The position numbers were made by a program, and so were the translations under genes. Shown piece by piece: positions 1 to 6,856 of a DNA stretch of 10,046 bases (position 1 is the first letter of the stretch; every line of letters begins with the position of its first letter). Location: NCBI GenBank assembly GCA_003519545.1, contig DOWN01000019.1, forward strand, positions 3,568-13,613, in the 5' to 3' direction. This stretch comes from Bacteroidota bacterium (GTDB lineage: Bacteria > Bacteroidota > Ignavibacteria > Tepidaquicellales > Tepidaquicellaceae). The notes under the pieces were generated by a model that searched no databases, had not been told where the DNA came from, and saw only the letters and a program-made list of their open reading frames with translations.

Positions 1-1
1 T

Positions 2-769
2 GAATCTCTAAACGATGAGTTTATAAAATTTTATGAACTGGTAAAACTTTTAAGAAACGAATGTCCGTGGGATAAAGAACAAACACGTGAATCTCTCAGA
101 AGATGTTTTCTGGAGGAAACTTATGAAGTTCTTGACGCAATAGATAATAACGATTTAACAGAACTTGAAAAAGAACTGGGAGATTTACTTCTCCAGGTTA
201 TTTTTCATGCCGTTATGGCTGAACAGGAAAATTTATTTTCTCTTAACAGTATTCTGCAAAAGGAAAGAAAAAAACTTGTCGAAAGACATCCTCACATTTT
301 TGAAAATTTGAAAGTGAACGGTTCTGAAGATGTGAAAACAAACTGGGAAAAACTGAAAAAGAAAGAAGGCAGAAAATCTGTTCTTGACGGAATACCTGCT
401 GAACTTCCCGCTTTACTCAAGGCATTCAGAATTCAGGAAAAAGCCGCTAAAGTTGGGTTTGACTGGAAAGATGAAAAACCTGTGTTTGAAAAAATACTTG
501 AAGAACTAAACGAACTGAAATCAAATGTTCAGGGAAAAAAAGATATTAAAGAAATTGAGAATGAATTTGGTGACCTGTTATTTTCAATTGTTAACTATGC
601 ACGATTTCTAAAAATTAATCCTGAAGATGCATTGAGAGGAACGATAAACAAATTTAAAAACAGGTTCAGTGAAATTGAAAAATTTGCAAATTTAAATAAC
701 AAAGAACTTGAAAATATGACGCTTGAAGAGATGGATGAAGTTTGGGAAAGGGCTAAATCAAAAGATTGA
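2..769 (+). CDS. mazG: MazG-type nucleoside triphosphate pyrophosphohydrolase (5' end outside window)
   Basis: Cytoplasmic enzyme that hydrolyses (d)NTPs to NMP and pyrophosphate, clearing non-canonical nucleotides and, in some bacteria, modulating the stringent response. The frame is open from base 2, so the gene enters from the left. 255 residues are visible against about 263 in E. coli, so only a few N-terminal residues are missing. Both MazG repeats can be seen. The first has CPWDKEQT (fragment residues 21-28), the metal-binding EExxE at 38-42 and ELGD at 58-61. The second has EELNE at 167-171, EFGD at 188-191 and the typical NKFKNRF near 216-222. The acidic residues expected to bind Mg2+ are kept in both halves. 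The stop overlaps the TTG start of the following Nudix gene, which implies translational coupling between two nucleotide-cleaning enzymes. An internal ATG at 215 lies inside the first catalytic domain and is not the start. Confidence 0.96.
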   Translation, partial: ESLNDEFIKFYELVKLLRNECPWDKEQTRESLRRCFLEETYEVLDAIDNNDLTELEKELGDLLLQVIFHAVMAEQENLFSLNSILQKERKKLVERHPHIFENLKVNGSEDVKTNWEKLKKKEGRKSVLDGIPAELPALLKAFRIQEKAAKVGFDWKDEKPVFEKILEELNELKSNVQGKKDIKEIENEFGDLLFSIVNYARFLKINPEDALRGTINKFKNRFSEIEKFANLNNKELENMTLEEMDEVWERAKSKD

Positions 770-1209
770 AAACTGACAGGTCTTATGGAATCGTAATCTT
801 TAAAAAATTTCCGCGTTCTTTAAAAATTTTAGTACTCAAAGATTCTGAAAAATGGGGAAGTTTTCCTAAAGGTCACAAAGATAAAGGAGAAAATAAATTA
901 GAAGCGGCGAAAAGAGAGTTATTCGAAGAAACCGGTATCAAAAAAATAAATCTGATTTCCAAAAAAATTTTACTTAGCCAGTCTTATAAGTTCAAAAGAA
1001 AAAACGGCGAGGAGTATTTTAAACGGAATGAATTTTTTTTTGCAGAAGTAATTTCTGATAAGGTTAAAATAGATAAAAAGGAAGTTTCAAATTATAAGTG
1101 GTTAACTGAAACTAAAGCAGTTAAAATTGCTCAATATGTTTCTTTTAGAAAATCAATAAAGGAAGCATTTGGAATAATTAAAAAATATTACAAAGGAAAT
1201 TATAAATGA
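766..1209 (+). CDS. Nudix hydrolase, probable Ap4A (dinucleoside tetraphosphate) hydrolase type
   Basis: Cytoplasmic hydrolase of nucleoside diphosphates linked to another moiety. The Nudix box is complete and canonical at residues 36-58 (G-x5-E-x7-REUxEExGU, with REL at 50-52 and EETGI at 54-58). The preceding WGSFPKGH (30-37) and the 147-residue length resemble the asymmetrical Ap4A hydrolase subgroup (NUDT2-like). Family membership is therefore secure, while the substrate is inferred. The gene must start at TTG 766, which overlaps the mazG stop (TTGA), because no earlier start exists and the first beta strand (YGIVIF, 7-12) lies right after it. A purine-rich GGGAAAGGG at 744-752 is a distant, weak ribosome site. 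The end overlaps dacB by ATGA. A run of nine T at 1033-1041 encodes consecutive Phe codons and leaves the frame intact. ADP-ribose or mutagenic-nucleotide hydrolysis are alternatives. Confidence 0.9.
   Translation: MKTDRSYGIVIFKKFPRSLKILVLKDSEKWGSFPKGHKDKGENKLEAAKRELFEETGIKKINLISKKILLSQSYKFKRKNGEEYFKRNEFFFAEVISDKVKIDKKEVSNYKWLTETKAVKIAQYVSFRKSIKEAFGIIKKYYKGNYK
1192..1197 (+). promoter_or_regulatory. Shine-Dalgarno-like site for dacB
   Basis: AAAGGA lies inside the 3' end of the Nudix gene, 8 bases before the dacB ATG at 1206. It is one of very few start sites in the window with a recognisable ribosome site at normal spacing, and it supports the ATGA-overlap start of dacB. Confidence 0.5.
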
Positions 1210-2405
1210 AGATTTTATTAATAACATTTTTATTGTTTACGAATACATTATTCGCAAATGATAAACTTGATCAACTTAAACAAAGTTTAGATGCGATAGT
1301 AGCCGCAGCAGACGGGAATGTATCCGTTCAGGTGGTAAGTGCTTCAAAGTATGATTTACTTTATTCTTATAATCCCGGTACTAAAATGATTCCCGCTTCA
1401 ATCACAAAAGTTGTAACGGCATGTATCGCTCTTAAGTATCTCGGCGTTGATTATAAATTTAAAACAATTGTTTACACTGACGGAACAATAACAGACGGAG
1501 TTGTTAACGGAAATATTTATCTTAAGGGGTATGGGGATCCCGATCTTAACTCAAGTGATATTTCTTTTCTTGCACAGAAAGTTTCTGAAAAAAATATCAA
1601 GTCCGTTACAGGAAATGTTATCTATGATGAATCATTTCTTGATAATAATTATTACGGATTATCAAATTATTATAAAGGAGATACACGTTCACAATACTGG
1701 CCTTATGTATCGGCTCTGAACCTTGATAAAAATCAGGGTGGATATAATCCTGCAGCAACTGCAGGTGAACTTTTCGCTTCTGAACTTGTAAGGTTCGGTG
1801 TTCAGTTCAGCGGTTCTGTGGTTTCCGGAGTTACTCCTCCTGCTTCTAAAGAAATTGCGGAAGTTTCTCATTCGATTTTTGATGTGTTGAGTTGGATGAA
1901 TAAAGAAAGTGATAATCACTCGGCAATAACAGTTTTTAAAGTTGTAGGTGCAGTTTATGATTCACCTCCCGGGACTTTACAAAAAGGTGAAAGTGCAGCG
2001 ATTGATTTTCTTACTCAACTCGGAAATGACAGAGGCAGTTTTGAAATACTTGAAGGTTCCGGTCTCACGAGAAATAACACTGTTAACTCTGATATGTTTA
2101 TCAGGATTTTGAAATATATGTATGATGATGTAAAAACCTTTGATTATTTTTATAACTCTCTCGCAGTTGGTGGTGTTGACGGGACTTTAAAAAACAGAAT
2201 GAAACAAGGAGAGGCATATAAAAATGTAAGAGCGAAAACCGGAACACTTAATGGTGTAAGCACTCTCTCCGGATATGCAATTTCAAGAGATAATGAATTA
2301 ATTATGTTTTATATAGCAATGAACGGATTCAGCAGTGACCGCTCATATAACAGAAAAATTCAGGATGATATTTGCGAAGTTATTTGTCAGTTTTCAAGAT
2401 ACTAA
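1206..2405 (+). CDS. dacB: D-Ala-D-Ala carboxypeptidase/endopeptidase, PBP4 (peptidase S13) family
   Basis: Exported penicillin-binding protein that trims the terminal D-Ala of peptidoglycan stem peptides and can cut D,D-crosslinks in the periplasm. A signal peptide covers residues 1-17, with a likely cut after TLFA. All three catalytic motifs are present: SITK at 65-68 (nucleophile Ser65, Lys68), SDN at 235-237 and KTGT at 344-347. EGSGLTRNN (283-291) is also a family hallmark. The protein has 399 residues against 477 in E. coli PBP4. The SxN-to-KTG distance (109) matches the E. coli enzyme, but SxxK-to-SxN is about 75 residues shorter. The loss falls where ALNLDKN (170-176) runs almost straight into YNPAATAGELF (180-190), so one insertion subdomain appears to be absent. 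The start overlaps the Nudix stop, and the MFS gene begins 4 bases after the stop. The active site looks intact, so a functional enzyme is likely. Confidence 0.95.
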   Translation: MKILLITFLLFTNTLFANDKLDQLKQSLDAIVAAADGNVSVQVVSASKYDLLYSYNPGTKMIPASITKVVTACIALKYLGVDYKFKTIVYTDGTITDGVVNGNIYLKGYGDPDLNSSDISFLAQKVSEKNIKSVTGNVIYDESFLDNNYYGLSNYYKGDTRSQYWPYVSALNLDKNQGGYNPAATAGELFASELVRFGVQFSGSVVSGVTPPASKEIAEVSHSIFDVLSWMNKESDNHSAITVFKVVGAVYDSPPGTLQKGESAAIDFLTQLGNDRGSFEILEGSGLTRNNTVNSDMFIRILKYMYDDVKTFDYFYNSLAVGGVDGTLKNRMKQGEAYKNVRAKTGTLNGVSTLSGYAISRDNELIMFYIAMNGFSSDRSYNRKIQDDICEVICQFSRY

Positions 2406-2409
2406 ATAA

Positions 2410-3660
2410 ATGTTAACTCCACAGGAAAAGAAAAATATTTTACATTATTTCACATCTGATATAAGTGTATTTATCAGCGTGTATATAATGTTTATGAGTA
2501 TGATTTGGATAAGTTATGACCATTCAAAGTCTTCTGCTGAGTTGGGAATACTTGGATTTGTTCAGAACGTTCCATTTATGCTTTTCAGTATTTGCGGAGG
2601 TGTCCTCGCAGACAGATTTAACAGAAAAAAAATTATTATAGGATTTAATTGTCTATTCATTTTAAATTCATCTTTGATTTTAATTTTTCAGATTTTTAAT
2701 ATTTTAAGTTTTAATTTTATTTTGTTGTTTTGTTTTTGTCTCGGTTCTTTTTACGCATTATATTACCCATCACTTGTAGCCACAGTTAAAGATATGGTAA
2801 GCGATCCAAAAGAATTTCCGAAAATAATGGGAGCAGCATCTTCAAATGCCAAGATAGGACAGTTAATTGCTTCTTCTACTTTCAGTTTTTTATTAAAAAC
2901 TATTGGTGCTGTCGGGACTTTTATGACGGGAGTATTTTTTAATATTGTATCTCTTGTTTCATTTCTGTTTCTAAAGGGATTAAAACAGAATGAACCCGTT
3001 CAGACAGACGGAGTATTCGCTCAGATTTCACAGGGATTGAAATACACTTTAAGCAATAAAATTTTAACCGGAATAATTCTTGTTACTGCACTTATCAGTT
3101 GCACATTTGTATTTGTGAGTTTTCAGTTACCTGCAATTGATACTTCTTTTTTAAAAGGTGGTTCAACTGATTTAGGCATTATGTTTATAGCAGGTGCAGT
3201 GGGTGGCTTAACTGCAGGTATATATCTCGGAAAAAGAAAATCAACCAAAAACCTTTTAAAGTTTTTAATTATTTGTGTATTTCTATCGGCATTTGCTATG
3301 TTTGGTCTATCCTATTCAAGATTTCTCGGAATTAGTTTTATATTCGGTATGTTTGTTGATTTTTCTTTTATCGCGGCAATGGGTATATCAAATACGCTTC
3401 TTCAGTTATTTTCCGATAAGGACAAAGTCGGAAGAGTTTTAGGAGTGAATATTATGTTCAGTTGGGGTTTATCGTCGGTTCTGATGATGGTGTTTGGATT
3501 TTTAATTACTCCGTTAGGGCTTGAAACAGTAATGATAATTCTCGGAAGCATAACTGCATTATTGGGAGTTTTATATTACACAATTCTTAAAAAACAAAAA
3601 AATTTATTACAGAATATTTATACGGAAAAAAATATTCCGGAAGGAAGTTATCCTTATTAA
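2410..3660 (+). CDS. Major facilitator superfamily transporter, MFS_3/EntS-like exporter
   Basis: Inner-membrane secondary transporter, probably proton-driven. The 416 residues contain about 12 hydrophobic segments (roughly from 15-35 to 370-392). The signature motif A between helices 2 and 3 is clear: GGVLADRFNRKK at 63-74. Other marks of the MFS_3 subgroup, which contains the enterobactin exporter EntS, are YYPSLVATVKDMV (118-130), NAKIGQL (146-152) and DKVGRVLGVN (338-347), where related proteins read GRVMSLY. A charged central loop near 190-212 separates the two six-helix halves. The substrate cannot be told from sequence. No siderophore genes are nearby, and a drug, lipid or wall-fragment export role next to dacB is only a guess. 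The ATG follows the dacB stop by 4 bases with no good ribosome site, which suggests reinitiation after dacB. Confidence 0.92.
   Translation: MLTPQEKKNILHYFTSDISVFISVYIMFMSMIWISYDHSKSSAELGILGFVQNVPFMLFSICGGVLADRFNRKKIIIGFNCLFILNSSLILIFQIFNILSFNFILLFCFCLGSFYALYYPSLVATVKDMVSDPKEFPKIMGAASSNAKIGQLIASSTFSFLLKTIGAVGTFMTGVFFNIVSLVSFLFLKGLKQNEPVQTDGVFAQISQGLKYTLSNKILTGIILVTALISCTFVFVSFQLPAIDTSFLKGGSTDLGIMFIAGAVGGLTAGIYLGKRKSTKNLLKFLIICVFLSAFAMFGLSYSRFLGISFIFGMFVDFSFIAAMGISNTLLQLFSDKDKVGRVLGVNIMFSWGLSSVLMMVFGFLITPLGLETVMIILGSITALLGVLYYTILKKQKNLLQNIYTEKNIPEGSYPY
3623..3655 (+). terminator. Possible weak tandem hairpins at the end of the MFS gene
   Basis: Two adjacent short inverted repeats sit over the last codons of the MFS gene. 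CGGAA (3623-3627) can pair with TTCCG (3635-3639) across a 7-base loop, and AAGGA (3641-3645) with TCCTT (3651-3655) across a 5-base loop. They lie just before the only sizeable gap in the plus-strand cluster. The stems are only 5 bp and no clean T-tract follows directly, so this is at best a partial terminator or attenuator and may be chance. Confidence 0.22.
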
Positions 3661-3692
3661 AAAAATTTTACTAATTAAAAATAATTAAAAAA
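3661..3692 (+). promoter_or_regulatory. A/T-only leader before clpS
   Basis: This 32-base spacer contains a single C and otherwise only A and T. It ends in an A run touching the clpS ATG and has no Shine-Dalgarno motif, matching the A-rich initiation regions favoured in Bacteroidota. TAATTA occurs twice, at 3672-3677 and 3682-3687, exactly 10 bases apart. No convincing -10/-35 pair or Bacteroidota TAnnTTTG box was seen, so whether it carries a promoter for clpS-uvrB is open. Confidence 0.3.
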
Positions 3693-3959
3693 ATGTCAAT
3701 TAAAGAATTAGAACAATCAGTTATTGATTCGGGAGTTGACGTTGTTAAAAAACTTTATCTTTACAACTCAAATCATTTTTGGGATGATGTTGTAAGACAA
3801 TTGAACAAAGCAACGGGATATGATTATCTACATTGCGAGCAGATTGCTATTATTGCTCACACCAAAGGTAAATCGGTGGTTAAGTCAGGAAATTTTGAGG
3901 AACTTAAAATAATTCAATCTGTTTTAAAAGAAATAAACCTTAAGACGGAAATAATCTAA
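3693..3959 (+). CDS. clpS: ClpS-family adaptor of the Clp protease, with a divergent N-degron pocket
   Basis: ClpS binds the N-domain of ClpA/ClpC and delivers substrates with destabilising N-terminal residues to ClpP. The 88-residue protein aligns with the ClpS core. LYLYN (21-25) corresponds to the strand that ends in the pocket Asn. EQIAIIAHTKGKSVV (49-63) carries the conserved His56 followed by the G-K/R turn, and the tail LKTEII (83-88) matches ClpS of Bacteroidota type. In E. coli ClpS, Asn34, Asp35 and His66 hold the substrate alpha-amino group. Here Asn25 and His56 are kept, Asp is replaced by Ser26, and the following loop is one residue shorter (NSNHFWDD, 25-32). The N-terminal extension is short (about 18 residues). 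The stop is one base before the uvrB start, so the two are probably co-translated. Family assignment rests on recognised pattern rather than a search. Whether it still reads classical N-degrons is uncertain. Confidence 0.83.
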   Translation: MSIKELEQSVIDSGVDVVKKLYLYNSNHFWDDVVRQLNKATGYDYLHCEQIAIIAHTKGKSVVKSGNFEELKIIQSVLKEINLKTEII

Positions 3960-3960
3960 A

Positions 3961-5988
3961 TTGAGTTATAAATTAGTTTCATCATATAAACCCACCGGAG
4001 ACCAACCTAAAGCAATTGCAGAATTAACTGAAGGTGTTTTAAGAGGTGATAAATATCAGACATTTCTCGGAGTAACCGGATCGGGAAAAACTTTTTCGAT
4101 TTCAAATGTTATTCAGAATATCGGTAAGCCGGTTTTAGTTATGTCGCATAATAAAACTCTTGCCGCACAACTTTTTGGAGAATTTAAAAATTTCTTTCCT
4201 GATAACAGAGTTGAGTTTTTTATATCTTATTATGATTATTATCAGCCGGAAGCATACCTGCCATCTACAGATACATATATTCAAAAAGATTTATCTATTA
4301 ACGAAGAGATTGACAGATTAAGACTGAGAGCAACTTCATCTATTCTTGAAGGGAGAAAAGATGTTATTGTGGTTTCTTCAGTCAGTTGTATTTATGGTAT
4401 AGGTGCTCCTGAAGAATATGCCGCACAAGTTTTAGTGGTAAGAGTCGGTGAAAAAATTAACAGAAAACAATTACTAAAAAAATTAATCGACATACATTAT
4501 GTAAGAAATGATTATGAGTTTAAACGCGGGACATTCAGAGTGAGAGGTGATTTGATTGAAATTATTCCTGCGTATGAAGATGAAACAGGAATTAGAATTG
4601 AAATTTTTGATGATGAAGTGGAAAAAATTTCTTATATAAACAGACAAGACGGAAAAATTATTGGTAAAGATATCAGTGTTGCAATATATCCGGCAAAATA
4701 TTTTGTCAGTAATAAAGATAAAATTGAAAATGCGATTGAAAATATTCAAAGTGAATTGCAAACTCAGATTGAATATTTTCAAAAAGAAGGAAAATACATT
4801 GAAGCACAAAGAATTGAACAAAGAACAAATTTTGATATCGAAATGATCAGAGAAATTGGTTATTGCAATGGTATCGAAAATTATTCACGACATATGGACG
4901 GAAGACCTCCGGGTTCAAGACCATCCTGTTTATTCGATTATTTTCCTGATGATTTTCTTCTGATTGTTGATGAATCTCATGTTACTATTCCACAAATAGG
5001 AGGAATGTATAATGGTGACAGAATGAGAAAGAAAACCCTTGTAGAGCACGGTTTCCGTTTGCCTTCTGCTCTTGATAACAGACCTATGACTTTTGAAGAA
5101 TGGGAAAAAATGGTGAACCAGGCGATCTTTGTAAGTGCTACTCCGGGTGATTATGAACTTGAGAAAAGTGAAGGGGTTATTGTTGAACAGATTATCAGAC
5201 CTACAGGCTTGCTTGATCCTGAAATTCAGGTTAGACCTGTAAAAAATCAAATTGATGATTTACTCGGTGAAATTAGAAAAAGATCAGCGGCGGGTGAAAG
5301 AGTTTTGGTTACAACGCTTACCAAAAGAATGAGTGAAGATTTGACTGATTATCTGATTAATCTCGGAGTGAAAGTAAAATATATGCACTCTGAAATTGAA
5401 ACACTTGACAGGATTGAAATTCTGAGAGGATTAAGACTCGGTGAATTTGATGTTTTGGTTGGTGTCAATCTTTTGAGAGAAGGGCTTGATCTCCCTGAAG
5501 TTTCTTTGGTTGCTATTCTTGATGCTGACAAAGAAGGATTTTTAAGAAGTGAAAAATCTTTGCTTCAAACAGCAGGAAGAACTGCGAGAAATTCTAACGG
5601 TCTTGTAATTTTCTATGCGGACAAGATGACTGAGTCTATGAAAAAAGTTATTGAAGAAACATTGAGAAGAAGACAGGTTCAGGAAGAATACAATAAAAAA
5701 CATAAAATTGAACCTAAGACAGTATATAAAACTTATGAAGAAATAATGTCATCAACAATTGTTGCCGATTCTAAAAGTAAAGTTGATGCTTCAAAAAAGA
5801 AAAAAAGAGAAACCAAGAAAAATTCAATTAGTGTAATAAATGAACCTTTGGAAAATAAAATTTCCAAAGAACAAAGAAATGAACTGATAGAACAACTCCG
5901 AGGTGAAATGATTAATGCTGCTAAAGACCTTGAGTTTGAAAGGGCTGCGGAACTCAGAGATGAAATAGACAGATTGCAGGGTAGTTAA
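3961..5988 (+). CDS. uvrB: Excinuclease ABC subunit B (nucleotide excision repair helicase)
   Basis: UvrB is the damage-verifying subunit of UvrABC. It is loaded by UvrA at lesions, separates the strands with its beta-hairpin and recruits UvrC. The 675 residues match the usual length (673 in E. coli). Seen in order: GDQPKAI near 13-19, Walker A GVTGSGKT (37-44), the beta-hairpin region rich in Tyr (YYDYYQPEAYLPS, 90-102), DESH box (337-340), SATPG (392-396), helicase motif VI QTAGRTARN (536-544) and a C-terminal UVR domain (about 638-672) that contacts UvrC. A lysine-rich linker (about 604-622) precedes the UVR domain. The start is TTG 3961, one base after the clpS stop. It is required because the conserved N-terminal segment begins at once. 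A weak purine run (AAGACGGAA) lies upstream. The stop codon overlaps the convergent era stop. No defects seen. Confidence 0.99.
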   Translation: MSYKLVSSYKPTGDQPKAIAELTEGVLRGDKYQTFLGVTGSGKTFSISNVIQNIGKPVLVMSHNKTLAAQLFGEFKNFFPDNRVEFFISYYDYYQPEAYLPSTDTYIQKDLSINEEIDRLRLRATSSILEGRKDVIVVSSVSCIYGIGAPEEYAAQVLVVRVGEKINRKQLLKKLIDIHYVRNDYEFKRGTFRVRGDLIEIIPAYEDETGIRIEIFDDEVEKISYINRQDGKIIGKDISVAIYPAKYFVSNKDKIENAIENIQSELQTQIEYFQKEGKYIEAQRIEQRTNFDIEMIREIGYCNGIENYSRHMDGRPPGSRPSCLFDYFPDDFLLIVDESHVTIPQIGGMYNGDRMRKKTLVEHGFRLPSALDNRPMTFEEWEKMVNQAIFVSATPGDYELEKSEGVIVEQIIRPTGLLDPEIQVRPVKNQIDDLLGEIRKRSAAGERVLVTTLTKRMSEDLTDYLINLGVKVKYMHSEIETLDRIEILRGLRLGEFDVLVGVNLLREGLDLPEVSLVAILDADKEGFLRSEKSLLQTAGRTARNSNGLVIFYADKMTESMKKVIEETLRRRQVQEEYNKKHKIEPKTVYKTYEEIMSSTIVADSKSKVDASKKKKRETKKNSISVINEPLENKISKEQRNELIEQLRGEMINAAKDLEFERAAELRDEIDRLQGS

Positions 5989-6854
5989 AATAAAGATTTT
6001 ATATATCTCTCGTCTTTACGCCAGTCACTTTTAACTTTTACAAATAATTTCAGAACAACTTCTCTTCCAAGAAAATCTTCAATTTGTTTTCGCGAATTTT
6101 GACCAATTTTTTTTATCATACTGCCGCCTTTTCCGATTATAATAATCTTCTGTGATTCCCTTTCCACAATTATATCGGCATTGATTAAATCTTTTTTATT
6201 TTTTTCTTCTTTAAATTCTCTGATGTCAATATGAACACTGTAAGGAATTTCTTCTTTAAACAAAGTTAAAATATTATTACGTATAATTTCGGAAACAAAA
6301 AATTTTTCGGGTTTATCTGTAGTAGTTTCTTCATCATAAAGAAATTCTGATTCGGGTAAATTTTCAAAAATTATTTTTTTTAGATTATCTATATTAAATC
6401 CGGTCTTTGCAGAGAGGGGTATCAAATCAGTTTTAGTCAGTTTATTAATCTCATTTCCTATTTCAATTAACTTTTCATTGTCAATTTCATCTATTTTATT
6501 CAGAACCACAGAATATTTTTTATCTTCAATAAGTTTTAAGTTTGATGAAAATTCATCTTTATTAAATTCTTTTGAATCTATTATATATAAAATAAAATCT
6601 GCATCCTTGAGTGCAAGTTTTATTTCTTTTACCATATAAGTCTGTAATTCATATTTCGGTTCGATTATTCCCGGCACGTCTGTAAGAATTGCCTGATGAT
6701 TATTTTCGGTTAAAATTCCTAAAATTTTATTTCTTGTTGTTTGTGCTTTTTTATTTACGATTGAAAGATTAAATCCGAGCAATGAATTCAGAATAGTTGA
6801 TTTCCCTGCATTGGGCTTTCCAAACAAACAGACATATCCGCAATAATTTTTCAT
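5985..6854 (-). CDS. era: GTPase Era (16S rRNA-binding, 30S subunit assembly)
   Basis: Era binds the 3' end of 16S rRNA and couples GTP hydrolysis to small-subunit maturation. It acts in the cytoplasm and at the inner membrane. The 289 residues have the expected layout: G1 GKPNAGKST (12-20), G2 region KAQTTR (36-41), G3 DVPG (59-62), G4 NKID (119-122), G5 SAK (148-150), then a C-terminal KH domain with GKGG at 241-244 and the family ending VKVKSDWRKDER (272-283). G3 reads DVPG where Era usually has DTPG. The PKYELQ segment after it (66-71) resembles Bacteroidota Era. The gene is the last of the minus-strand cluster, starting 2 bases after the OB-fold lipoprotein stop, with no ribosome site but an A-rich leader. 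Its stop overlaps the uvrB stop from the other strand. Confidence 0.98.
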   Translation of the reverse strand: MKNYCGYVCLFGKPNAGKSTILNSLLGFNLSIVNKKAQTTRNKILGILTENNHQAILTDVPGIIEPKYELQTYMVKEIKLALKDADFILYIIDSKEFNKDEFSSNLKLIEDKKYSVVLNKIDEIDNEKLIEIGNEINKLTKTDLIPLSAKTGFNIDNLKKIIFENLPESEFLYDEETTTDKPEKFFVSEIIRNNILTLFKEEIPYSVHIDIREFKEEKNKKDLINADIIVERESQKIIIIGKGGSMIKKIGQNSRKQIEDFLGREVVLKLFVKVKSDWRKDERYIKSLF

Positions 6855-6856
6855 TA

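Noticed and set aside
215..769. mazG starting at the internal ATG 215
   Set aside because: The same frame is open back to base 2 and encodes the conserved CPWDKEQT, EExxE and ELGD residues, so the true start lies beyond the left edge.
2..769. MazEF-type toxin-antitoxin locus
   Set aside because: MazG is a pyrophosphohydrolase. No MazE- or MazF-like frame is present beside it.
1501..1919. Alternative frames inside dacB (plus 1501-1719, minus 1689-1919)
   Set aside because: They overlap the catalytic penicillin-binding protein frame and have no start context or domain.
2410..3660. Siderophore export locus
   Set aside because: The transporter resembles the EntS subgroup, but no siderophore synthesis or uptake genes are nearby, so the substrate is left open.
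4483..5531. Open frames antisense to or in another frame of uvrB (for example minus 4483-4821 and 4930-5250, plus 4661-4846)
   Set aside because: They lie inside a complete, well-conserved uvrB, have no recognisable domain and show biased composition expected of shadow frames.
5986..6001. TAAAAT-AAAG-ATTTTA inverted repeat at the uvrB/era junction as a bidirectional terminator
   Set aside because: The 6-bp stem is all A/T and too weak for a terminator, and such repeats are expected by chance in this composition.
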